NCBI GenBank assembly: GCA_010015745.1
Contig: ML978337.1
Location: forward strand, 7,333-41,253
Direction of reading: 5' to 3'
DNA: 33,921 bases
From: Setomelanomma holmii
Lineage: Eukaryota > Ascomycota > Dothideomycetes > Pleosporales > Phaeosphaeriaceae
Below, piece after piece: positions 1 through 8,499 of this stretch; position 1 is the stretch's first letter; each line of letters begins with the position of its first letter. Made by a program: the position numbers and the translations under genes. The notes under the pieces were generated by a model. That model was not told the origin of the DNA. It saw only the letters and a program-made list of their open reading frames with translations, and ran no database searches.

Positions 1-1956
1 CCCAGCTTCTTCTTGCGAGTCTCCATCACTTGCACCTCCAGCTCTTCTGCTGCATCCCACCGCCCTTGATCCCGGTAAGTCGCAGCTAAATTGGCCATGC
101 TGGTCAGCGTGGAAGGATGATCCGCTCCCAGCTTCTTCTTTCGAGTCTCTCTTACTTGTTTCCTCAGCTTTTCCGCCTCATCCCATCGTCCAGCAAGTGA
201 GTAGGCATCTGCTACCATTGCGACACTCTGCAGTGTATCTTCGTGCTTATAACCTAGTAACTTCTCTCGGGCTTGCAATGCTTTTGTAGCTAGCTTTACA
301 GTATCAGTAATGCTCCCTATGGTCTCTGCATACCACGCGGCACGGTAGAGCACTGTTGCCCAATCTGCGATCGTTGATTCATTATAGGGCTGGTGTTCTA
401 AAGCCGCCTTAGCGTGCACAAATAGTGCCTGGCAGTCTGCCCAGTTCTCGTATTGTCCTGTTGGAAACTTTGCACAAAGATTGCCGATGAATTGGTCCTT
501 CCATCGCTCGAGTTGGCCATTTGCTATAAGCCATCTCCGTGTTGCAAGCTGCACGAGACTATGCATTCCAAAAGTGGCGCCTTCTGTATTGACGGAAATG
601 AAGCAGAGATCGCGGAGCGCCCCCACGTCGTTCTCAAAGTTCACTCCATCGCTATCACTTTCACTACGCTCTCGCTGAGCATCAGGGTCACTCTTAGTGC
701 GACCGAAAAGAGCTTTTATACGCTGCCTCGTTGACTTTTTCCTCCTGTTGGAAGCTGTGCTTGCCCTTTTCACTCTCCGGCCGCCGTGGATGAGTGTTTC
801 TGGAATTCCCTGCCGGTCGAAGAAGCTCATCAGTGATAGCAGGCCAGCCGCCGTCGGGTTATAATGCCGCAGGTACTCAAAGGATATTTGCCATGTAACG
901 ATAATCGAGTTCTTAGCCTCTGGATCTCGTCGAAGTTGTCCTGCTTCGCGATTGAGCAGGCTTGTCTTTTCGCTCTCGCTGCGCCGGAACTCTTCTAAAT
1001 ACTGTGCCACTGAGCAACGTGGTGCGCTTTGCCAGATATATGCAGCAGCTTGCACAAGAGCGAGCGGCATGTACTCGAGTGCCGCTGCAAGTTCAACAAT
1101 ATCGTCGTCATCTTCCTCTGCTTCTAGTTTCTTCTTGAACAGCGCCAGTGCCTGCGCCTCGTCCATCGGCTCGACACCAATAATGTCGCGCTGCTCAACC
1201 AAGTTTCGTGCCGCCTCCTTATTCCGCGTTGTAACGAGGATTGAGCCGCGCTCGCAGTGGGGAAGGTACTCGCGCAGCGGTTTCCGAATGACCTGCGCGT
1301 TGGTGGATTGGCCTTGGCCGTCATCGTTTGCTAGTCTGCTAAGAAGAAAGCGAGCGTCGTCTACATTGTCTAGCACAAGAAGCCACCGCTGCCTGCTGTC
1401 GCACAGCCAGTCGTGCACCAGCTTGAAGATATTTGCCTGTGGATCTTGTCGTCCAGCAATCTTAACCTGATCGGCGATGTCGCGGAAGCTCTGCTCGAAC
1501 CGGGCGGCGTTGCCAGCATGCACCCAGAATACCCACGTCTCAGGTGACTGCTTGCGCGTGCGGTAGGCATGCTCAATGGCAAGCTGCGACTTTCTTCTCT
1601 GCCGTTAGCATGTAGTGCGTGCTAGTCAAGCTGTGCGCTACTGACCCTACGCCGCCTAGGCCGACGAGCGCAGCTCGCGAGTCCGGCGAAGAGCATATTC
1701 GCTCGACCTGATCAAGTGTCGTCCCTCGCTCGACAAAGTCGGCATCGCGGGCGAAGGGTATCACGATGGACGGGGATGGTGGAGTCTCTGGCCGCTCTTG
1801 AGGCGGGGTCAGTTAGCACTATTGGGCCCCCTAGAGCTAGGGCGGTGCCGCGAACGACTCACCAGGTGGAAGGTGGAACGCAGTGTTCACCGGGCCGTTG
1901 ATGATGCCCGCTTGGAAGCCGGCGTTTGCGTCGCCAAAAGTGATTGGGGAATCCAT
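1..1956 (-). CDS. NLR-A: PP-motif / NB-ARC / TPR STAND receptor (3' end beyond window)
   Basis: NOD-like receptor of the fungal STAND class, expected to be a cytosolic ligand sensor that switches by nucleotide exchange. Three exons: 1956-1863, 1796-1646 and 1593 to the left edge. Introns are 1797-1862 (GTGAGT, branch GCTAACTG) and 1594-1645 (GTCAGT, branch GCTAACG). I checked the third exon codon by codon and it has no stop down to base 1. Residues 1-24 carry the PP amyloid motif N-A-G-F-Q-A-G-I-I-N (11-20), then a PERPETPP linker. Walker A GLGGVGKS is at 77-84, kinase-2 LLVLDNVDD ends near 161, an RNBS-B-like GSILVTTRNK follows, and a GLPL-like MPLALVQAAAYI is near 255-270. TPR repeats (KKKLGADHPSTLTSMANL) begin near residue 490. 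It is divergent from the HELLP gene and is the intact counterpart of NLR-B. Domain assignment is from motifs; the ligand is unknown. Confidence 0.9.
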
Positions 1957-2166
1957 GATACTGCAGAGAATGCCTCAAAGATCGTGTCTGCGGCCAAGTG
2001 TCACCAGGAGCTCAGCTATGCTTCAGCCTGGCGGTTTACGTGCGCTTCAAGTGCGCATTAGCGTTCAGCCCTGTTCGGTCTACCCCTCAGCTGAAAGCCT
2101 GTATTCCGTCTCTCTCTTCCAGTCTTACATCTTCTCTGTTCCTCTATTCTTCCTTTCTTTATTCAG

Positions 2167-2206
<40 letters not shown>

Positions 2207-2214
2207 AGTACGAG
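1957..2214. promoter_or_regulatory. Shared divergent promoter region of NLR-A and HELLP
   Basis: These 258 bases separate the two divergent start codons, so both genes must be driven from here. The half nearest HELLP has a C/T-rich tract (about 2100-2165), common just upstream of fungal transcription starts, followed by a GTT microsatellite. The half next to NLR-A is alignable with the DNA upstream of NLR-B for about 80 bases (for example GACACTTGG, then CGCAGACAC), so this part was duplicated with the receptor. No specific factor site is recognised. Confidence 0.6.
2168..2206 (+). repeat. (GTT)13 microsatellite in the HELLP 5' leader
   Basis: Thirteen uninterrupted GTT triplets end 8 bases before the HELLP start codon, almost certainly within the transcribed leader. 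Such tracts are length-variable and could change leader structure or start-codon access; that effect is inference. Confidence 0.9.
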
Positions 2215-3118
2215 ATGCCCGACCCTCTTAGCATAACCGCCAGTGTGCTGGGTATCACTGTCCCAGCCTTGCACGGCGTGCGACTCCTTTCAGGAGATCT
2301 ACAGCAGCTTAAAGAGGCCCCAAAAACTGTTAAGCGCCTATCAGAAGATGTGCAGTCTGTCGAAACGTCACTCAAACTGCTTCAAGGTGTCGGAGAGAGA
2401 GAATGGGATCTCCTTGGCGCAAGCGTGCTAGACGAATCGAAGGCGACCATTAGCAGCTGCACGCAAGCATGCAATCTCTTCAGAACTGACCTTCAGCACT
2501 GGACTCGACACTCAGAAGGTGGGAAACTGGCATGGCAGGATCGAACAAGCGTGGGATTCTTCAAGCAAGGCCAAATTAAGGCCATGTCAGAGCAGCTGCA
2601 GAACTGCAAGCTCTCGATCAATTCAGTCGTAAGCATAGCGACCTTGTAAGTTACTACATCTCTATTGCCTTAGTGCGAAATTTAGGCTGACATTTCCCTG
2701 CAGGTACAGCTCTGTCCGCCATACCCACATAACAGAAGAGATCAGGGGAACTATGTCTCTGGTACAGGCGGAGATCAAGGGTGCTGTTACCACAACAGAC
2801 AAGCAGTTGGTGGTGTTAGAGAGCAAGTTGGAAGAGCTGAATCTCAGCAGCGATGATGATGAAGAGGCTGGCCCTAAAGAAGGCAAAGCTGAGGCATTGC
2901 AACAACTGGAGGAAGAACGCAAAGCGCTAGGAGCATCACGCACGCTTCTAGATGAGCTGTTATCAAGAGCACAAGAAGATGCTGTCGCTAAAGCTGCTGC
3001 GAAGTGCCAGGATAGTTCAACAACTATGACCACAGTGACATTTGGCAATCAGAACTCGGGCCAACAAGCTGGAGTTATCAATGGTGGAGTTCACGGAGTC
3101 GTTTTTGGAGGAAGATAG
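2215..3118 (+). CDS. HELLP-like cell-death effector: HeLo-like N-domain with C-terminal PP amyloid motif
   Basis: Predicted executor of regulated cell death. Two exons, 2215-2645 and 2704-3118, are joined by a 58-nt intron (GTAAGT..CAG, branch GCTGAC) and give 281 residues, close to the size of known HELLP proteins. The N-terminus MPDPLSITASVLGITVPAL followed by amphipathic helices (through about residue 145) matches the fungal HeLo-like N-domain, a helical-bundle membrane-targeting module related to HeLo and MLKL 4HB domains. An acidic charged helix (LEEERKALGASRTLLDELL) follows near 190-235. The last 28 residues are glycine- and asparagine-rich and contain N-S-G-Q-Q-A-G-V-I-N at 261-270, with TFG just before and GGVHGVVFGGR after. 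The NLR-A N-terminus aligns to it position by position. Family knowledge: PP motifs seed amyloid from NLR to HELLP. Function here is inferred from architecture and neighbourhood. Confidence 0.87.
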
Positions 3119-3177
3119 GAATGTAATTTGTAGTCACAGGGCTATCATTGAGAAGGGGTTGATCAGTAGCGATGTCA

Positions 3178-4200
3178 TCAGCGTAGGTAATCAAAGGATA
3201 ATATACTTTCGTTCGAATACAGCAGGTATCTATACCTCGTCAATGGTCCACCCGGAATGCCTGAAATGGCCTCGCGCGCTTTGCTCCCTACCTGGTCCAC
3301 ACACCACTCTAAGAACACGTTAAATCCTTGGGCTAGGTCTTCCTCATAGATGCTCCAGCCGCGCTTGATGAAGGCCTTGAGCTCAGCAAAGAACTCTTCG
3401 ATCGGGTTAAGATCAGGCGAGTACGGCGGTAGGTACATGAGCTTCACGCCTGCGTCAGCACACATCTGCGCGATACGTTCAGTATGGTGGAAAGATGCGT
3501 TGTCCATCACGAGTACTGAGTTCGGCTCCGGCCACCTGCCGCAGTGCTGGAGCAGCTGCTCGATATAGTCCTCAAAGACAGCACCATCCGTTGTGCCCTG
3601 AAATACACGCGACAGCAGGATTCCATCCTGTGTGTACGCCGGCAGTATCTGCCACCGCTGCTCGCGCTGGTACCTTGCAATCTGCACAGGTGTTGTACCT
3701 AGGGGAGACCACCCCGTCCGCCTGAACCCAACTCGCTTATCACACCCAGACTCATCTACATAGACAAGGTGGTAAGAGCGAAAAGAAGACAGGTTGTGTA
3801 GGTAGTAGTCGCGGAGATCTGGGTTGCGCCCGCTAGCCACTCGTCGGCAGGCTTTCTTCGACCAGCCAGCAGCCTTTAGCGTCCGGCTGATTGTAGAAGC
3901 CGGTATAAGTGCCCCAAACTCGTCCCACAGGAAGACGGCCATCTCGTCGAGGTATCGATCAGGCTTTTCGAGAAGGTGCTCCCGGAGAGCCTCGAGCATT
4001 ATCGGTGTTACAGATCGAGGGCGTCCGCTGCCGTTCCATGGCGCTTCGACAGATCCAAAGGCGCGCAGGTTGGAGCGGATGTACTTGACGGCGCGAACAC
4101 TGCAGCCAGCTGCGTTAGCCATCTGCGCAGCCGTGAGCTCGTTACTTAAGATCATGTCGTGAATCATCCGGCGCTGTGAAGCCGCCAGATTTGGGGCCAT
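3178..4200 (-). CDS. Tc1/mariner-type (DD34E) transposase
   Basis: Transposase of 340 residues, the usual size for fungal Tc1/mariner elements, with no internal stop. I start it at the ATG at 4200 (MAPNLAASQRRMIHDMI). The frame stays open upstream to 4629, but that part is antisense to the NLR-B exons and lacks transposase character. An N-terminal helix-turn-helix pair (LTAAQMANAAGCSVRAVKYI, then GRPRSVTP) is followed by the DDE catalytic core: YVDESGCD, LVMDNASFH, then SPDLNPIEEFFAELK. The spacing between the second Asp and the Glu is 34 residues. It lies tail-to-tail with HELLP (60 bases between stops) and upstream of NLR-B, so it interrupts what was probably a compact receptor-effector-receptor locus. 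I could not find its terminal inverted repeats by eye. It may still be catalytically competent. Confidence 0.9.
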   Translation of the reverse strand: MAPNLAASQRRMIHDMILSNELTAAQMANAAGCSVRAVKYIRSNLRAFGSVEAPWNGSGRPRSVTPIMLEALREHLLEKPDRYLDEMAVFLWDEFGALIPASTISRTLKAAGWSKKACRRVASGRNPDLRDYYLHNLSSFRSYHLVYVDESGCDKRVGFRRTGWSPLGTTPVQIARYQREQRWQILPAYTQDGILLSRVFQGTTDGAVFEDYIEQLLQHCGRWPEPNSVLVMDNASFHHTERIAQMCADAGVKLMYLPPYSPDLNPIEEFFAELKAFIKRGWSIYEEDLAQGFNVFLEWCVDQVGSKAREAISGIPGGPLTRYRYLLYSNESILSFDYLR

Positions 4201-4374
4201 CCTTTGTAGACGGTAGGCTTGGGCAGTTTGGGGTCGTGGTGTCAGAGTGGCGAGGAAGGCTGGATAGGCGAAAGGCTTGCAAGCCAGCTGCGCGGACCAC
4301 CAGGCTGAGCCCAGCTGAGGTCCGGCTGACACTTGGTCGCAGACACCACCGCTTGAGGCTACTACTGTTGTATT

Positions 4375-6738
4375 ATGAGCTCCGCAATCTCTTTCGGCAA
4401 CGCGAACGCTGGTTTCCAAGTGGGCATCGCCAACGGCCCGGTGAACACTACGTTCCACCTTCCACCTGGTGAGTTGCAGACCGCCCAAGCGCGGCAGGGT
4501 CCAAGCAAGCACTAACAGACCCCGCCTCAAGAGCGACGCGAGACTCCACCCCTCCCAAACATCGTGATACCCTTCCCGCGCGATGCCGACTTTGTCAAGC
4601 GAGAGACGACACTTGATCGGGTCGACCAAATATGCGCTGCGACAGGCTCGCGTGTAGCGCTTGTCGGTCTAGGCGGCGTCGGGTGAGTAGTTGTTCGCAT
4701 CCTATCAACGACAGCACACGCTAACGGCAGAGAAGCAAGTCGCAGCTCGCTATCGAGTATGCCTATCGCACACGCAATCAGTCGCCCGAGACGTGGGTGT
4801 TTTGGGTGCACGCCAGCAACGCCGCCCGGTTCGAGCAGAGCTTCCGCGAGATTGCCGAGTACGTGAAGATGCCCAGGCGACTAGATCCCAAAGCCAACAT
4901 CTTCGAGCTGGTGCATGATTGGCTGCGTGGCAGCAAGGAGCGATGGCTGCTCGTACTGGACAACGTGGATGACGCTGGCTTTCTCATCGATAGCCCGGCT
5001 CACGGCCAAGGACAGCCTGCCGACGACTCGAGAACTGCTTCCAGACCACTACGCGCGTACCTCCCCTGCTGCGAACGTGGGTCGATCCTTATCACAACTC
5101 GGAACAAGGCAGCGGCGCTGACACTGGTGGAGAGCTGCAATATCATTTCCGTGGACCCAATGAACAAGGCGCAGGCGCTCGCGCTCTTTAAGAAGAAGAT
5201 GGGGGGTGCAGGGAACCAAGGGAGACGACAGCGATATTCCTGAGCTTGCAGAGGCACTCGAGTACATGCCGCTGGCCATTGTGCAAGCAGCAGCGTACAT
5301 ATCGCATAGAGCGCCGCGATGCTCGGTGGCGAGGTACCTTGAGGAGTTCAAGAAAAGCGAGTGCAAGCGGTCAAGTCTTCTCAACCACGACGGTAGCCAG
5401 CTACGGCGAGACTGGGAAGCAAATAACTCAATCATTGTTACCTGGCGAATCTCATTCGAGTATATACAGCAGACACGGTCATCAGCAGCGGACCTGCTCT
5501 CGCTCATGAGCTTCTTTGACCGACAAGGTATTCCAGAGAATTTACTCCGCCCTCGCACAGAATGGCAAGAAGTCCAGACTCGCCAGACGGAGACGGTGGA
5601 AGATGATGGAGATAGCGACTCAGAGGACGATATATCGCAGTCTAGCGTGGGCGGTGACGAGTTTGAAGACGACATCGTAGCACTGCGTAACTTCTGCTTC
5701 ATTTCTGTCGACACTAGTAGCAACGTCTTTGAGATGCATGCGCTAGTGCAGCTAGCAACACGCATGTGGCTTGAGGCGAACAGCAAGCTTGAGCGATGGC
5801 AGCAGCAATTTATTAGTAATCTGCGCGACGCGTTTCCAACCGGAGAGTTCGAGAACTTGGCAGCATGCTAGGCGCTTTTCGCGCATGCTAAAGCTGCTGT
5901 AGGACAGCGGCCAGACGACGAGTTGTTACTAGCAGAATGGGCTACGCTGCTCTATCGTGCTGCGTGGTTTGCGGAGACGGCAGGAAATATTACTGATGCT
6001 GAGATGTTAGCTATAAAGGCAATGAAAGCGCGGAAGAAGATACTAGGGCAAGAGCACGAGGACACGATATGGAGCATCGCAATGGTGGCAGATGCCTATT
6101 CACTTGGTGGACAATGGGACAAAGCTGAAAAACTAAGGAAGCAAGTGATGGAGACTCGCAAGAAGAAGCTGGGAGCGGACCATCCTGACACGCTGACCAG
6201 CATGGCCAATCTAGCCTCGACTTACCGGAATCAAGGGCGGTGGGATGCAGCAGAAGAGCTGTTTGTGCAAGTGATGGAGACGAGCAAGAAGAAGCTGGGA
6301 GCGGACCATCCAGACACGCTGACCAGCATGGCCAATCTAGCCTCGACTTACCGGAATCAAGGGCGGTGGGATGCAGCAGAAGAGCTGGAGGTGCAAGTGA
6401 TAGAGACGAGCAAGAAGAAGCTAGGAGCGGACCATCCTGACACGCTGACTAGCATGGCCAATCTTGGTGTTACATACAGTATGCAAGGCAAACAAGATAA
6501 AGCCGAGCCGCTAAAGGTGCAAGTGATAGAGACAAGCAAGAAGAAGCTGGGAGCGGATCATCCTTCTACGCTGACCAGCATGGCCAATCTAGCCTTTACG
6601 TAGAAAGCACAAGGTCAGAGTGCAGAGGCTGTTGTTCTGTTAAGACAGTGTGTGCAGCAGCGTCAGCAAGTGCTAAAAGCTAGTCACCCTAATCTTAAGT
6701 CATCTTTAGCGACCTTAGAGCAGTGGGAGGCCAAGTAA
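4375..6738 (+). pseudogene. NLR-B: inverted, broken paralogue of NLR-A (PP motif / NB-ARC / TPR)
   Basis: Second NLR, in opposite orientation to NLR-A. Exon 1 (4375-4468) and exon 2 (4532-4682) have exactly the same lengths (94 and 151 nt) and phases as in NLR-A; introns are 4469-4531 and 4683-4735 and exon 3 starts at 4736. The PP motif is N-A-G-F-Q-V-G-I-A-N (residues 11-20). Walker A, kinase-2 LLVLDNVDD, GSILITTRNK and MPLAIVQAAAYI are all present. Three lesions: a +1 frameshift at the G6 run 5201-5206; TAG at 5869-5871 where NLR-A has CAG; TAG at 6601-6603 where the family normally has Trp. The family reading frame ends at 6738. Both nonsense codons fit CpA-to-TpA (RIP-type) change. A sequencing error could explain the frameshift, not the two stops. 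A separately expressed TPR or N-terminal fragment cannot be excluded. Confidence 0.85.
6145..6600 (+). repeat. 126-bp near-identical TPR-coding repeats in NLR-B
   Basis: Unit starts (GTGATRGAGAC) are at 6145, 6271, 6397 and 6523, an exact 126-bp period, each encoding a 42-residue TPR (KKKLGADHPDTLTSMANLAS type). Units 2 and 3 differ at only a few bases. Such high internal conservation is known in fungal NLR sensor domains, where repeats are shuffled by unequal exchange. The same units occur in NLR-A at the left edge (about 1-150, minus strand). Confidence 0.9.
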
Positions 6739-7543
6739 ATAGACCTGTTTCTAGTGTAGAGTTAAAGAGATGCTCCTCAGAAAAGACGAATTGGAAAACT
6801 TAGCTAGCGACTTTTAATACAGTGTAACTGTATCTTATATGTTAGCGTAACTATAGGTTTGCATTAGACCTGTTTTACATACAGGAGTGCCTTGAGATTG
6901 TAAGCTAGCTTACTTACAGCTAGTCGATCTTAGTACTCTACGATAGGCTAAGACTAGCAAGGGGTATCCTAGCTTGATAGGGGTTCTACAGAAACGTCGC
7001 TTGCGCAAAGGGTGAGGGCGGTTTTGCAAAGTACTGTACAGAAGGTTTGTCAACTCATGCGATGAAAGAATCAATGGTCCACACAGCGTCTTCTCTGGGA
7101 AAGGGATGTATCAGAGGCTGCAAGGCATTATGATCATGTCAGGTGCAGCGAGGGAAAGTTTAGCCGTGCGACTACGGAATTCCACAACACTGGAATTCCG
7201 CAAGTATGTCATGTAGTTAGCGTGAAATTGTGCGGTGGAAATCCATGCCATGCTGAGAATCATCCAGATAACGTTAAGCGAAGCATCATAGCCACTAGTA
7301 CCTTACGACTCCCAAAGATTACGATATGACTGTAAGCGTCCAAGGGCCCCTTGGACGAATCCTTCCTTCATGTTCAACTCAACCTGGCGCCTAAGGACTA
7401 CAGTATGGTGAAGGCAATGCAACCTCGCGCACAAAACCCAACGTGTCTGTGTCACAGCTCTTAATTATTTCCCCTCGACCACCCCTCCAGCGACTTCAAG
7501 GCCTGCCTTGGTATAACAAGGCTATTCTAAGGCAGTCGAAAGA
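6739..7543. other. Intergenic stretch with two small palindromes, no gene seen
   Basis: About 800 bases downstream of NLR-B with stops in all frames. It contains a perfect hairpin at 7175-7200 and a near-palindrome at 7337-7356 (CGTCCAAGG facing CCTTGGACG). The last 100 bases probably hold the promoter of the next gene. Confidence 0.5.
7175..7200. repeat. Perfect 10-bp inverted repeat (hairpin)
   Basis: Arms CGGAATTCCA (7175-7184) and TGGAATTCCG (7191-7200) are separated by CAACAC. Each arm contains an EcoRI-type palindrome, so the structure is a palindrome of palindromes. No gene is close enough to call it a terminator. Confidence 0.7.
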
Positions 7544-8169
7544 ATGCCGCCTGCAAGCCCGCGTTTTCAATGCTCGCCCAGAGAGATCCAGGATTTACAT
7601 GATGTCATCGACTCCGCCACAAAGCATCGCCTGCGTCTCTTACTAAAGAAGTTGGGTACTATGGCTCAGGCAAACTATACATTTGTTCAAGGTGAACTGA
7701 TGCTCCCACATGGCGCGTTGAAGAGAGCCTGGTCTGCAAATGACAAAGACGGTAGTAGTCTGGACGAGTGTTCAGAGGATTCAGGGTACGACTTTGAGTC
7801 CGACAACTCAGACGATCATGAAGATACACCAGCGAGTAGACAGCGTTTCGAGATCTGCAAGCAATGTAACGAGGAGTACGACGTTCTGTACAATGACAAG
7901 GAGAGCTGTGCCTGGCATGAAGGTAGGCTGTAGGGTGCATACCGAGGATGCTGAAGAGCTCATGTTTACCAGGCTACCAAGACGTAGACTGGGATGGCGA
8001 CATTTGGGCCGATCACGACGAGCTTTGTCATGGCACGATCGATACAATCGAAATGCGTGAGAAGTGTCCCGATGGTTTTGTGTGGGATTGCTGCGGCAAG
8101 CCTGGAGATGCGCTCGGGTGCAAGACAACTAGACACCGACCGAATCGCGCGAAGAGGATGAGAAGCTAG
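7544..8169 (+). CDS. Small CHORD-like zinc-binding protein, function unknown
   Basis: Two exons, 7544-7922 and 7973-8169, joined across a 50-nt GTAGGC..CAG intron, giving 191 residues. Residues 65-100 are acidic and low complexity. Residues 105-181 hold eight ordered candidate ligands: C105-x2-C108, C122-x2-H125, C166-C167 in W-D-C-C, and C176-x4-H181. This order (C,C,C,H,C,C,C,H) and the W-x-CC and G-C spacing resemble a CHORD zinc domain, although the HPG signature is absent. A central segment, WADHDELCHGTIDTIE, adds further Cys/His residues (C145, H146). The C-terminus is basic (RPNRAKRMRS). Splicing joins two open frames in phase at a Gly codon, which supports the gene being real. It is not in an obvious functional context. 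The CHORD comparison is my inference; it could instead be a lineage-specific zinc-finger family. Confidence 0.7.
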
Positions 8170-8499
8170 TGATGACGCGCATACGGGATCTGAATCGGCG
8201 ACGTGTGATAGGACAGGGTCGTCACCGTTTTTGGTGGGGCAGGCGCATTCCCTGATGCACGACTAGGGAGGTCTGGGTGTAATTTCGTATGAGCCAACCC
8301 ATTCTAATTCACCTGACTCCGTGCACCCTCCGACTGTCAAGTCAAGTCATCATGGTGGAGATTAAGTAGCTCGATCATTACTTGAAAGGATAGATTTTGT
8401 TATACTGTATCATTCGTGTCCTTGTACATAGTTTCATTTTCTTACTGTTATGACCACATCAATTACTCTCGAGTACGTCTAGCACCGCTCAGCTCAAAA
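8170..8499. other. Intergenic, nothing recognised
   Basis: Stops in all frames; AT-rich from about 8360. It probably contains the 3' end of the CHORD-like gene transcript. No repeats or RNA genes seen. Confidence 0.4.

Noticed and set aside
453..1470. Plus-strand ORFs of 65-172 codons
   Set aside because: They are serine- and cysteine-rich shadows of NLR-A exon 3, which is open on the minus strand throughout.
4201..4629. N-terminal extension of the transposase reading frame
   Set aside because: The frame is open but is antisense to NLR-B exons 1 and 2 and its upstream region; transposase-like sequence begins only at the ATG at 4200.
5201..5206. Programmed +1 frameshift in NLR-B
   Set aside because: No family precedent, and two further nonsense codons downstream make simple gene decay (or a homopolymer error) more likely.
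5049..5786. Minus-strand ORF of 245 codons
   Set aside because: It is an antisense shadow of NLR-B exon 3; the plus-strand frames match NLR-A residue by residue.
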